Shown here: piece by piece, positions 22,102 through 31,970 of the stretch
How the letters are laid out: each line of letters opens with the position of its first letter
How positions within the stretch are numbered: the stretch's first letter is position 1
Origin: Anaspis maculata
Lineage: Eukaryota; Arthropoda; Insecta; Coleoptera; Scraptiidae
Length of the DNA stretch: 64,000 nt
Assembly (NCBI GenBank): GCA_949128115.1
Contig: OX421961.1
Location: 126,855,050-126,919,049 of the forward strand
Direction of reading: 5' to 3'
The notes under the pieces: generated by a model
Seen by the model: only the letters and a program-made list of their open reading frames with translations
What the model was told of the DNA's origin: nothing
Databases searched by the model: none
Program-made: the position numbers and the translations under genes

Positions 22102-23521
22102 CTGCCTTCCAAAAAAAGTGCAACACCTCGATGCCGTTGGCTGATTTTGATCAAATTTTCGCAAAACAAGTATTTCATCTACACTAACAAATGATTAACA
22201 TTCTGGATATCTAGGCGCTGTAGTTGTTTTGTTTTTCCCCTTGGTAACCGTAAAACACAAGAAATTGTTTTTCGTTTTTCCTGGTTGTTACAAACCACAT
22301 TTTTTGCAATAAGTTTCAATAGTGAACCCCAAGAGACCTGAAATGCCAAGAGCCCGTCAACCTCGGCAGTACCATCATTTAACCGAGTTCCAGAAGGGAC
22401 AGATTATTGGCTTAAAAAATGAGGGGATTTCGTATCGAAGAATTGCGAGACTTGTTGGTTGCAATGCTTCGACTGTGATGAGATGGTGGCGGAGATGGAA
22501 CGAGGAGGCCAATTATCGGCGACGGAATGGATCTGGTCGTCGTAGAGCCTCCACGGTACGTCAAGATCAACGTCTTCGAGTAGCGGCTGTAAGAGACCGA
22601 TTTACGACAACCCGAGCAGTCGGAAACGAGTGGGTTGCAGCTATAGGACGCCCAATCTCAATGAGCACGGTCTATAGAAGAATTAGGTCTTTTGGTCTTT
22701 TTAAGTTCTTATCGTCCGCTGTTAACCCTTCCCCTCACTCCTGTTCACCGGGCCAAAAGATTGGAGTGGTGCAATGAGCGCAGAAACTGGGTCCAAGAAT
22801 GGCATCGGGTGGTCTTCAGTGACGAGTCCCGCTTTTGTCTTTGGGCTCATGACGGCCGGGGGAGGGTGAGGCGCTTTCGTGGGGAACGGCATAATCCCGA
22901 ATTTTTTGCCGAGCGACACACTGCCCGTACACCCGGATTGATGGTTTGGGGAGCAATATGCCATGGAAGCAGGTCACCATTGGTGTTCATTGAGGGCACT
23001 ATGACAGCTGCATCTTACATCGCGAGTGTGCTGGAACCCGTTTGCCTTCCATACCTTCAGGGGCTCAACAACCCTATTTTCCAGCAAGACAATGCACGTC
23101 CTCATACGGCAAGAGCTTCAATGCAGTTCCTGGAAGATGCACACGTTGACGTGCTTCCATGGCCTGCTTGCTCTCCTGATTTGTCGCCCATCGAACACGT
23201 GTGGGATATGATGGGAAGAAAGGTGGGGCAATTACGCCATCCTCCCAACAACTTGGAAGATCTCCGTATGGCCTTGCAAGAGGCATGGGATGGCTTGTCA
23301 CAAGCGGCAATCGACCACTTGATTGAAAGCATGCCTCGTAGGGTTAATGAGTGTCGGGCAAATCGTGGAGGAGCGACACATTATTAATTTTTTCTGAAGT
23401 TCCTTGTATTACGATTTCCAGAATCTAATCGTTTGTTTCTATTGTTAAAACACATGTTTTGCGAAAATTTGAACAAAATTGATCCACGGCTTCATGGTGT
23501 TGCACTTTTTTTGGAAGGCAG
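22102..23521 (+). mobile_element. Tc1-like DNA transposon, TA target
   Basis: Terminal inverted repeats begin CTGCCTTCCAAAAAAAGTGC and end with the complement (GCACTTTTTTTGGAAGGCAG), and TA flanks both sides. Total length of 1,420 bp and the encoded DD34E transposase are typical of Tc1. It sits inside the hAT element at 22,044-23,946. Confidence 0.95.
22343..23387 (+). pseudogene. Tc1 transposase, one frameshift
   Basis: The enzyme would cut and join the element's own ends in the nucleus. ATG at 22,343 starts a paired helix-turn-helix DNA-binding region (FQKGQIIGLKNEGISYRRIA, then NASTVMRWWRRW, and a second HTH ending STVYRRIRSFGL). A net 1-nt shift near 22,700 moves the frame. The catalytic domain then continues with all three acidic residues present: VVFSDESRF, FQQDNARPHTA and SPDLSPIEHVWD. 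The C-terminus ends at TAA after GGATHY. Total length would be about 345 residues, normal for Tc1. Apart from the frameshift the copy is well preserved, suggesting recent decay. Confidence 0.92.
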
Positions 23522-23946
23522 TATAAATACCCGGTATTTACCCAAAATCGGGTCTCTAATAGGGTATCCATTTTCATTAATAATAATAATAACAACAATA
23601 ACAATAACCTAGGTAGGGTAGAAACGACGCTTCTGAGGACCTCTTGTTGCATAGTGTAGTGAGTGTTGTAGATGTGTACAGTGTGTTGTGCTGTGGATAA
23701 CAATAATGATTTTTGCTCACAGCAGCAAAATAATAATAAGTGCTTTGGACGGTATGTTTATAAAGCCTTGGAACTTGGAAGAAATCATTTAACCTTTAAC
23801 TGTCAACACTGTCAACCGAGCTGTCAACAGTGTCAACTTTTCTGTCAAACTGGGTAGGGTGGGTGAATATCGCTCGGGAAAATACCGGGTAAATACCTGA
23901 TTTATATTTACCTACCTATTTGGTAAATACCCGACTCACATCACTG

Positions 23947-24415
23947 GTCAGGAATAATCTGGAACGTTCAGAAACATCCCGGAATATTCCAGATCATTGT
24001 GGAGCATTTGTAGTCATTCCATAACATTTCAAAATGTTCCGGTATGTTCGGGGATAGTCTGGAACGTCCGGAAACATTCCAGAACATTCCAGTCCATTGT
24101 GGAACATTCGAGATCGTTCCATAACGTTCCAGAATATTCCGGTATGTTCTATTTAGAATGTTCAGGAATAGTCTGGAACGTTCAGAAACATCCCGAAACA
24201 TTACAGATCATTGTGGAACATTCCAATCTATTGTAGAACATTCGAAATCATTCCACAACAATCCAGAATGTTCCGGTGTGTTCTGAAATGGTCAGGAATA
24301 ATCTGGAACGTTCAGAAACATCCCGGAACATACCAGATCATTGTAGAGCGTTCGTAATCATTCCACAACATTCCAGAATGTTCCGGCAAGTTCGGGGATG
24401 GTCTGAAACGTAATC
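23947..24415. repeat. Heat-shock-element-like array, block 2 right part
   Basis: Monomers start at GGAACGTTCA or a close match at 23,961, 24,061, 24,175 and 24,305. The first spacing is exactly 100 bp, that is, twenty 5-bp blocks; the others contain insertions. Perfect three-block runs occur at 24,158-24,170 (GAAtgTTCagGAA) and 24,371-24,383 (TTCcaGAAtgTTC). Confidence 0.8.
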
Positions 24416-24752
24416 ATTTGCGGCCAAGCCGTAGTTTCTGGGTCATTTTCAAAGATTCGTAACCATTGACCCGTGGGTCGTACCGATGTGGAATTTTTGT
24501 TGAAATAAAGTTTAAATTCTCCTCCTCTTATGTGCAGATGATGTTCAAAAGAAGTTGCAACAATGGACGGATGGATTTTCACAACGTGAAAACTGCGGCG
24601 CTAAAATTTTTTTGTCATTTTTTCTCGAAATTAGGGGAGCGGCAATAAATCAACAGTAGTCTTTTTCTTCTAGTTTTTTATCAGCTATCCATCAGCGAAA
24701 GAAATAGATCGCTATGTTTTCGGGTGTCTTTTCCCGCCGTTACGAAGATCAG

Positions 24753-25522
24753 TGTATCAGCTGCAAAGACGTTTTTGAATTTTAGAAATTGAAGGTGAAT
24801 TGCCAAAGATATCGATCATTTTATGCCGCCGTGTTGAACTTCCAAGAAAGAAAAAAGTGATCCGATTTTATTGAAACTTGGAACACACTCATGTCTGGTT
24901 CAAATAATTGGAATTTTGAGGTCAAATGCCACTTTCGATCACTTTCGAGCCGCTATATTGAACTTTTTAGATAAATGATTCGATTTGAATGAAACTTTGA
25001 AACACACTAGAATCGAATCATTCACATAAAACTTCAATGTGGCGGCTTGAAAGTGACCAAAAAAGACATTTGGCCTTGAAATTCCAATTACTTATATTAG
25101 ACATGAGTGTGATCCGAGTTTCAATGAAATCGGATCACTTTCTTGGAAGTTCAGCATGGCGGCACAAAATGATCAATATCTTCGGCAATTTACCTTCGAT
25201 TTCCAAAATTCAAAAACGTTACTGAAGCTGAAACACCAGTCTTCATAACTGTGTTATTGGAATGCATTAAAATTTTTTTTCGGAAAATCGCGCTCGTCCT
25301 GAACTTCTGGCAATCTTACACTGTTCCATTGATCACCCTGTAGAATCTTCGTGAAACATTGTTCGTATTCGACATGATCAAAGCATGAGAACAAAGGATT
25401 GGGCCATCGAACACCGAAAACCGATATGAAATCGCTGATGGCAATCAAAAGTTATGATGATTTTAGAAATCGTCTGAATTTGCCTGTCCCCTAGATTCTT
25501 TTGATGTGTGTAGTTGTAGCGC
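24753..25522. mobile_element. Foldback element copy A, left arm truncated
   Basis: The two halves are reverse complements around a centre near 25,000 (for example GTGATCCGATTT...GAAACT and its complement at 25,100-25,140). The right end finishes TTTTGATGTGTGTA, the same end as copy B at 34,302. The left arm stops short near 24,753. An internal TACAGGGTGATCAATGG sequence is present in complement at about 25,327-25,345. Confidence 0.8.
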
Positions 25523-25787
25523 TATCTCGTGTCGTCTCGGGTGTCAATGTGCATTTATGTGTGCTTTAATAAAACGATTAAAACCGTCAACTACTGTGTT
25601 CTCGTCTAAACCTCCACCCTGATGCTTGCAAACAAAAGCCTTTTAGAAAGTCATGAGGGGTCAATCAAACCCTACATTTGACAATAATATACCGCATCTG
25701 CAGGTATGAGAGTCTGAGGAAATCCCGATGTACCGTCTGCTTGGCGGCCCCAGTGCTTGTATGGACCGATCAACAAGAATCCAAGCA

Positions 25788-26573
25788 TTACATTGCGGCT
25801 CGGTGGGTCCGGCTGGCCGGGGGAGGTTTTACAATGGGCCCAAAAGCGAGCCCTACATGCCATTTGGAACCATGTTCCATCAACTCTCTCTCCATTAAAA
25901 CCCAGAATCCAGAATCCATCTCCCATAAAGAAAAATATACATATATTATCGTCAATGTGATAAACAAGATCGTTGCACATTTAAAAATTAAACAGTTGCC
26001 GGTCCAGTCGCCTTTTCCGATTGGAAACTTCAAACTTTCTTTCGTCGCCAGTCGCTTGGCCTGCTTGAAAACCTTCCGGTCGTCGCTGCAGAAAATTGCT
26101 TGCGTCGAACCGTCGCCGTGAGACTTCCTATAAAGCGGTTCGTAATGCGTGCCGTTGTAAATCAGAAATGCCCGCTGCTTGAAGCCTCCGTCTTCTCCGA
26201 ATATGATGACTGCTTCGCTAGTGCGATCCACCACGGCGATTTCGAGCCCGTAAAAGTCGGCCAAAATTGATATTTCGATGGCACCGCCCCAGGAAGTCGG
26301 CCGCCGGATCCAGGCGCAATAGTCTTGGACCGGCTTGCCCAGGACGGATTCGTTGTAATACTCGGGGTTTCGCACGATAACGTTCTGGACGACTTGTCGC
26401 ATGTAAGAGGCCGCGCGTCCCGTCACGTCCAGTTTTCCGTTCAGCAAAAAGAAGATGCTGTTGAACAGGCACGAGCCGTCTCCAGGCACGCGCTTCATCA
26501 GCAGTACGTTTCCAGGATCGAGACTCAGGAGTTTTTCTTCTCTAGATTTCTTCCGAGGATTGCGTCTCGTCAT
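25788..26573 (-). CDS. OTU1/YOD1-like deubiquitinase, short form
   Basis: OTU cysteine proteases cleave ubiquitin chains; OTU1/YOD1 acts with p97/VCP in protein quality control. From the ATG at 26,573 (context AGAACCATGA) the OTU fold begins within 30 residues. It has the catalytic Asp/Cys box (VPGDGSCLFNSI), a YOD1-type middle (EYYNESVLGKPVQDYCAWI, then WGGAIEISILADFYGLEI) and the catalytic His near the end (LIYNGTHYEPLY). All three catalytic positions are present. The frame stays open upstream to 26,705, but that part has no similarity. Compared with YOD1 it lacks the N-terminal UBX-like domain and the C-terminal C2H2 finger. The last ~70 residues after KGDWTGN look non-coding, so the true end or a splice site may be near 26,000. 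It could be a divergent paralogue or a partial copy. Confidence 0.75.
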   Translation of the reverse strand: MTRRNPRKKSREEKLLSLDPGNVLLMKRVPGDGSCLFNSIFFLLNGKLDVTGRAASYMRQVVQNVIVRNPEYYNESVLGKPVQDYCAWIRRPTSWGGAIEISILADFYGLEIAVVDRTSEAVIIFGEDGGFKQRAFLIYNGTHYEPLYRKSHGDGSTQAIFCSDDRKVFKQAKRLATKESLKFPIGKGDWTGNCLIFKCATILFITLTIIYVYFSLWEMDSGFWVLMERELMEHGSKWHVGLAFGPIVKPPPASRTHRAAM

Positions 26574-26705
26574 GGTTCTGGTTCTGGAGTAGCGGTATAT
26601 GGTGTGGTACAAAAACGCTTGTCCTCCGGAGAGGTCGCCGAAAAAGGCTGCGCTCTTTTGACTTGTGTGTACAATTTTGATGCATTTGACAACACATTCT
26701 GTCAA

Positions 26706-27149
26706 TACAGATTAATACTGACTTTCCTCACATCAGTAGTCGCGTTCATGCCACCGGATCACTTACCTGCCATCACTTCATTGGAGCAACCAATCGAATT
26801 CGAAAAATGCGACTTCTGACCAATCGCGTGATTGCGATACATGATCATTAACTTCGTATGAATTATGAATGCGACCATTTTTTCCTCGATGTATACCTAC
26901 TTTTCAAATGGCCATTCTTGTCAGAAGGGGTTTCACCCTTTCACGAAATTGTTGAGTGTTTATTATAATAAATCTTGCGTTGATACTAGGTCAGCGTTGG
27001 GTGTTGAAAGGATTCTTGGCAAGGCTCTGAACAGGTCTTTCAAGTAGTAAGTCTGTCAACTAGGTTTCTTTCAATCGAACTAGTTTTTATTAGTCTCTAA
27101 AATGGTTAAGAATCATTCTAGATCTACGAATAGGCAAAAACTAAAGGCT
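26706..27149. other. Intergenic, no gene seen
   Basis: The stretch between the OTU gene start and the Gypsy insertion. Several TGTCAA motifs lie just upstream of the OTU frame (about 26,690-26,705). Nothing else was recognised. Confidence 0.4.
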
Positions 27150-27154
27150 GAAAC

Positions 27155-27368
27155 TGAAGAATACGTTGTCTATTAAAGATACACAAGCATTTTGTATGCG
27201 TTTTATTCTATTGTACTGTGATACATTTTGTTACAACTGGAGAGTACATCGTGTTCCGCGTGATGCTTGATGCGGAGTGTGGACTGCCGCTGCTGTGGGC
27301 ACAGCCGCTGTCGTTCATCGGTCGTGTGCGCCGGACCGTCATTGTCAGGCATGCCAACATACATTACA
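27155..27368 (-). repeat. 3' LTR of the young Gypsy element
   Basis: 214 bp, identical to 31,757-31,970. On the minus strand it begins TGTAATGTATG and ends TATTCTTCA. Confidence 0.95.
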
Positions 27369-27378
27369 CATTTCCCTC

Positions 27379-30072
27379 CTAAAATTGAAGCTCGTAGTTG
27401 TCAAACTTGTTGGGAATTTTTCTCTCACGAATGCTTCTACGTATAGAGGGACCCTCTGCGGATTCGGCGGGCACCAGAGGCTTGCGGGCGCTGATGGCGT
27501 CTTGCTGCGACGTTGTTGGCTGGACCGCCAGGGAGGTTCTTTCTGCTGATGACGTGTTGGACTCAGCCTCAACCTGTTGCGGAGATGATCGCGTGACACA
27601 AGGCTGAATCGGAGGCTGTGAACATGTTTCTCTAGCATTATTCCGATCATCATTGAAATTTTGATCATCGGAAGAACCCGCAATCACATTGCTCTTTATT
27701 CTTTCACTCCCTCTATCATTCATACTTTCATACTGGTTCCTACCCGCAGTGTCGACGTCGTTGGAGTTGTCGATGATGTTTGGATTGCGGAAGCTGTACG
27801 GTGCTGGGCAGTGGACCCTTTGTGATTCATTGGTTTTAATTGATGTCTGAATAGCGTCATGATTATTTTCATCATGATGCCATCCGTTCATGACTTTTGA
27901 CTGCTTTAAACGAATTTGATTTGGATGTCGCTTCCAAATGAAATGTTCATGAGTTTTACACAAGTAAGTAGCTCTGCCCAACTTGCGTATAATTTTTGCA
28001 TTGCACCACTTCATCCCCCTTCTATAATCCTTGATATAGACGTCGTCGCCTAAATTAAAGTTTCGAACTTTTGATTGATTATTCGTCACGAAAGATGTTT
28101 CAGTTTTTGTTAACAAATCAAGTCTCGTTCGCAGTTTTCTATTGAACATCATTTCGGCTGGTGGTTTCTTAGTTGTGCAATGAGGAGTGTTCCTGTATGA
28201 CAATAAGAATCTAGCTAAAACTGTGGAGATTGAAAGATTTTCGTTCTTAGGGTCTGAAGAAATTCGTCTTAGTGCGTTTTTTACAGTCTTTACACAATTT
28301 TCGGCTAATCCGTTGCTTTGGGCGTTATGAGGTGATATGGTCAGATGTTTAATTGCGTTTTTCTTCAGAAAATCCTCCATTTCTTCCGAAACAGAAGATG
28401 GACCATTGTCCGATACTAACGTGTTAGGCAACCCGTACCTTGAGAAACATTCTCTGAATTTTTCAATTGTTGCTGTGGACCTTATGTTTGTCATAGGTAT
28501 TACCTCAATCCATCTGGTGTAACTATCAACAATAATAAGATACTCGCGGGTTCCGAAATGGAAAAAATCTACGTGAATGGTGTGAAACGGCACGTCCGCT
28601 CTAGGCCACGATACATTACTTTTAGGTGGATCGGATTTTGAAAAATTGCAGTTATCACAAGTTTTACAAATCCGTTCTATATTTTCGTCAATTTTCGGAA
28701 ACCATAAGTACGACCTTGCTAACGATTTGGTTTTGACAACGCCCTGATGACTTGAATGCAATTCCAACAGTACTTGATCTTGTAGAGAACGGGGTATTAC
28801 TATTCTATGCCCATAAAACAAACAGTTATTTACGACTTGGAGATCATATTTTCTTACAAAATATGGTCTCAATGATTCGTCCGTTATCTTATCTGGCCAT
28901 GATGCAATTGTGAATTGTTTGACTCTACCCAATATATGATCTTTATCAGTCTCCGCCCTTACAGTGTCCATGTTTAAAGGGATGTCAATGTTAGAAAAGT
29001 ATATACCATTGTCTTCGTCCGATTCCTCTACATTCCCTTTGTCAATTGGCAACGGCATGCGCGAAAGATAGTCTGCAATCTTGTTACTTTTGCCGGGTAT
29101 ATGTATTATCTCGTAATCGAAATTCTGTAAATACAATGCATAACGCTTTAAACGGTTTGCGCTCATTTGATTTATTTCCTTGCCGCCAAATATCGTAATT
29201 AGCGCTTTTTGGTCAGTCCTGAGAGTAAACCTATTCCCGTACAAATATTGTTCGTATTTCTTTACGCCGTAATAGCAAGCTAAACTCTCCTTATGCACGA
29301 TTGAATAATTTTGTTCGGATTTTGAGTATGTTCGACTATTACACGTTATTACTCGTTCACTCCCGTCCCTGAATTTATGTGAAAGCACCGCGCCTATTCC
29401 TTTTTCCGACGCGTCTGTAGTCAATATTATTGGCAAACTTGGATCAAAATAACACAAAACTTCGTCTGTCGTAATCAGATTTTTGACCTTGTTGAAAGCT
29501 TTATCACACTGCTCATTCCAAGCGTATTTAGTATCCTTTTTTAATAATTCATACAACGGTGCCATTATTTCTGAAATGTTTTTGACGAACCGGGCGTAAA
29601 AATTTGCCATTCCAATGAACGATCTTAGTTCGGTTAAGTTTGTAGGTGGTGGTGCTAACTTAATTGCTTCCACCTTGTCAGGACTTTTGGATATTCCTTG
29701 CTTTGAAAGATCAAAACCTAAGTATGAAACTTTATCTTGTAAAAATCTCGATTTCTGTATATTCAAGGTTAGTCCTGCCTCTTTCAACTTTATCATGACT
29801 TGATTTATATCATCTATATGACTTTTTCCCTCTTTATGTCCGATCAATATGTCGTCTTGAAAGGTAAACACGTTAGGTAGATCCTGGAAAAGTTGGTCAA
29901 TGTATTTCTGGAAATAAAAACTGGCACACTTGATACCGAACGGCATTCTATTCACTTGGTAAAGACCTTTATGTGTGGAAATAGTGACTAATTTTTTTGA
30001 GCTATCATCCAATTCAAACTGTAAGTACGCGTCCGATAAGTCAATCTTTGAAAATGCTACACACCCGCCCAA
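27379..30072 (-). CDS. pol: Gypsy pol, RT-RNase H-integrase
   Basis: About 897 codons are open. Order is RT palm (KIDLSDAYLQFELDDSSKK, catalytic box TFQDDILIG near residue 72), RNase H (ILTTDASEKGIGAVLS, RTDQKALITIFGG), the integrase zinc domain (LHSSHQGVVKTK, CKTCDNCNF), and the DDE core (VDSYTRWIEV, LVSDNGPSS, AQSNGLAENCVK). A GPY-like C-terminal region follows (DDVYIKDYRRGMKW), then a polar tail. All key catalytic residues appear present. The segment does not start with ATG (the first codon is TTG), so it is not an independent gene. It continues from the upstream gag-protease frame and is separated from it by a 1-nt shift within RT near the CCC run at 30,068-30,070 (plus strand). Confidence 0.93.
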   Translation of the reverse strand: MGGCVAFSKIDLSDAYLQFELDDSSKKLVTISTHKGLYQVNRMPFGIKCASFYFQKYIDQLFQDLPNVFTFQDDILIGHKEGKSHIDDINQVMIKLKEAGLTLNIQKSRFLQDKVSYLGFDLSKQGISKSPDKVEAIKLAPPPTNLTELRSFIGMANFYARFVKNISEIMAPLYELLKKDTKYAWNEQCDKAFNKVKNLITTDEVLCYFDPSLPIILTTDASEKGIGAVLSHKFRDGSERVITCNSRTYSKSEQNYSIVHKESLACYYGVKKYEQYLYGNRFTLRTDQKALITIFGGKEINQMSANRLKRYALYLQNFDYEIIHIPGKSNKIADYLSRMPLPIDKGNVEESDEDNGIYFSNIDIPLNMDTVRAETDKDHILGRVKQFTIASWPDKITDESLRPYFVRKYDLQVVNNCLFYGHRIVIPRSLQDQVLLELHSSHQGVVKTKSLARSYLWFPKIDENIERICKTCDNCNFSKSDPPKSNVSWPRADVPFHTIHVDFFHFGTREYLIIVDSYTRWIEVIPMTNIRSTATIEKFRECFSRYGLPNTLVSDNGPSSVSEEMEDFLKKNAIKHLTISPHNAQSNGLAENCVKTVKNALRRISSDPKNENLSISTVLARFLLSYRNTPHCTTKKPPAEMMFNRKLRTRLDLLTKTETSFVTNNQSKVRNFNLGDDVYIKDYRRGMKWCNAKIIRKLGRATYLCKTHEHFIWKRHPNQIRLKQSKVMNGWHHDENNHDAIQTSIKTNESQRVHCPAPYSFRNPNIIDNSNDVDTAGRNQYESMNDRGSERIKSNVIAGSSDDQNFNDDRNNARETCSQPPIQPCVTRSSPQQVEAESNTSSAERTSLAVQPTTSQQDAISARKPLVPAESAEGPSIRRSIRERKIPNKFDNYELQF

Positions 30073-31690
30073 ACTTGCAAATTATCTCATCTACCCTGGG
30101 CAACGGGTAATAAACATTATCCAGACATTTATTCAACTTAATATAGCTACCGCAAATCCTTACTTTCCCGTTCTTTTTAACCACGGGGACAATTTGAGTG
30201 CTCCACTCGGTCGACACTACAGGCGTGATAACTCCTTGCTGTTCCATTCTCTCCAGCTCAGACTCAACCTTGCTTCTAATTGCCAATGGGATTGGTCGCG
30301 GAGGTGCATGAGTCGGAACGGATCCCGGTTTAAGCTGCAGTTCAACCTTTGCATACTTGAACTTTCCCAGGCGGTCGGTGCACACGTCGGGAAAATTTCG
30401 CTGAAGCTGCGCTCTGATGTCGTCCGAATCCACCGAGTTCACATAATCTGGGGAATCGAAAACAATATTAAATGCGTGCATAAAATCTCGTCCCAATAAA
30501 CAAACTTTTGCAGTTGAAACAACAAAAAATTTAATTATCTTACTCGTGCCCTTGAACTTTATCTCTACCTGTAGACAACCGATTGGAATAATAGGTTCGC
30601 CGGTATATCCACGAAAACTGACTGTGGTAGGTATGACTTTGAAATGTGACAAATTATCTCTATAAAATTTCTCTGACAATGCTGATATTGAAGACCCACT
30701 GTCCAGTTGCATCATATGTGCCTTCCCACATATTATCACAGATACTTCTATTGGTTTAAAAACGTTAAAATTATTGACATTACAAACATTTATGTGATAA
30801 AAACTGTTCTGACTAGGTTTGACTAGACTCACTTCTACGTTACTAATCGTATTGTCATGATTAGCAACTTCGTCTTCATCTATCCAGTTGACGGCTTTCT
30901 TTCGTCTGCAGGCTGCCTGGAGATGTCCTTTGACCCCGCATCGCCTGCAGTTGTAATTCTTGAATCGGCACGATCCACGATGCTCTCTGTTACAATGCTG
31001 GCAATTCTCATTTCTTGCTTCTTTCTTCTCGAGTTTTTTCTCTTGGTGGACGGCGTTGGCGCGATAACGATTGTGGTTTTTTTCTTCACGGTTTCGCCAA
31101 TCTTGACCTTGAAACGCGATTTTCTGGATTTTGCCTCCGTTTCCACTTGCTTTTTCTACGTTTCCACTTGCTTTTTCTACGGCTAGCTCCTTCGACGCAG
31201 CGATTCTCAGCAACTCTTCGGCATTTTTCTCACCAGGCTTCTCCTCCACGATTCTGTCCAGAACGGGTCCCCTTCTCATGCCGGATATAAAGCGATCCGC
31301 CAGGACACCAGACAGCAAATTCTCGAACTTACAATTCAGCGAGAGGCGCTTCACTCTAGCGTACCATTCGGCAGCGGTTTCTTCTTCGTCTTGCTTAGCG
31401 CTGTAAAATTGTATTCGCTCTCTATATACGTTTACTTGCGGACTATGGTGCTGGATGAGTAACTTCGTGAGGTCTGCGTACGTTTTTGATTTTGGCTTGT
31501 CCGGGAAACACAGGTCTCTCAGGGTCGCATAAACTTCGATTGACAAATGGCTTATAAGCAATGCCACTTTTACTGCTGCTTCGGTTACCTTGTTCGCGGC
31601 ACAGTACTGCTCGAATCTCTCTTCGAAGATCTCGAAGTTTTGCTCTGCCCGGAACATCTGGATACTGCCTGAATACGCTGCTGTGGTCAT
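30041..31690 (-). CDS. gag-pol: Gypsy gag-protease plus first part of RT
   Basis: The first ATG is at 31,690. The capsid-like region occupies about the first 180 residues (FEERFEQYCAANKV, RERIQFYSAKQDEEE, WYARVKRLSLNC). Two zinc knuckles follow near residues 230-261 (CQHCNREHRGSC and CRRCGVKGHLQAAC), then an aspartic protease with active site LDSGSS near residue 330 and its second motif LLGRDFM. RT begins with VPVVKKNGKVRIC and YYPLPRVDEI before the frame ends at a TGA about 10 codons after the shift point. A 21-bp tandem duplication (VEKASGN repeated) lies just before the nucleocapsid. Everything else suggests a single gag-pol frame in the parent element. Confidence 0.92.
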   Translation of the reverse strand: MTTAAYSGSIQMFRAEQNFEIFEERFEQYCAANKVTEAAVKVALLISHLSIEVYATLRDLCFPDKPKSKTYADLTKLLIQHHSPQVNVYRERIQFYSAKQDEEETAAEWYARVKRLSLNCKFENLLSGVLADRFISGMRRGPVLDRIVEEKPGEKNAEELLRIAASKELAVEKASGNVEKASGNGGKIQKIAFQGQDWRNREEKNHNRYRANAVHQEKKLEKKEARNENCQHCNREHRGSCRFKNYNCRRCGVKGHLQAACRRKKAVNWIDEDEVANHDNTISNVEVSLVKPSQNSFYHINVCNVNNFNVFKPIEVSVIICGKAHMMQLDSGSSISALSEKFYRDNLSHFKVIPTTVSFRGYTGEPIIPIGCLQVEIKFKGTSKIIKFFVVSTAKVCLLGRDFMHAFNIVFDSPDYVNSVDSDDIRAQLQRNFPDVCTDRLGKFKYAKVELQLKPGSVPTHAPPRPIPLAIRSKVESELERMEQQGVITPVVSTEWSTQIVPVVKKNGKVRICGSYIKLNKCLDNVYYPLPRVDEIICKFGRVCSIFKD

Positions 31691-31756
31691 CTCGATGCTA
31701 TGAAATCTTGAATCTTGGCAATCCGTCAATATCTTCGGTTTTCTCTCGTCGCCAGG

Positions 31757-31970
31757 TGAAGAATACGTTGTCTATTAAAGATACACAAGCATTTTGTATG
31801 CGTTTTATTCTATTGTACTGTGATACATTTTGTTACAACTGGAGAGTACATCGTGTTCCGCGTGATGCTTGATGCGGAGTGTGGACTGCCGCTGCTGTGG
31901 GCACAGCCGCTGTCGTTCATCGGTCGTGTGCGCCGGACCGTCATTGTCAGGCATGCCAACATACATTACA
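31757..31970 (-). repeat. 5' LTR of the young Gypsy element
   Basis: 214 bp, identical to the other LTR. On the minus strand it is followed after two bases by the TGGCGAC primer-binding motif. The adjacent GAAAC (31,971-31,975) is the target duplication. Confidence 0.95.

Larger units (their letters stand above)
22044..23946. mobile_element. Non-autonomous hAT element carrying a Tc1 copy
   Basis: The termini CAGTGATGT and ACATCACTG and the 8-bp flanks (GTCAGGAT / GTCAGGAA, 7 of 8 identical) fit the hAT superfamily. Its own sequence, about 480 bp without the Tc1 insertion, is rich in TACCCGG/CCGGGTA motifs. It includes an (AAT)n tract near 23,577 and a cluster of CTGTCAAC repeats at 23,800-23,850. 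It encodes no transposase. Confidence 0.85.
27155..31970 (-). mobile_element. Young, nearly intact Ty3/Gypsy retrotransposon, minus strand
   Basis: Two 214-bp LTRs (27,155-27,368 and 31,757-31,970) are identical by eye and have TG...CA ends. A perfect 5-bp target duplication GAAAC flanks the element (27,150-27,154 and 31,971-31,975). A TGGCGAC primer-binding motif follows the 5' LTR and a purine tract (AGGAGGGAAATG) precedes the 3' LTR. Gag, protease, RT, RNase H and integrase are all present, with one frame change inside RT. No envelope gene is visible. Confidence 0.97.

Noticed and set aside
22084..23530. Treating the CCGGGTA-rich sequence as part of Tc1
   Set aside because: The TA duplication and 27-bp termini place the Tc1 limits at 22,102 and 23,521; the CCGGGTA motifs belong to the surrounding hAT element.
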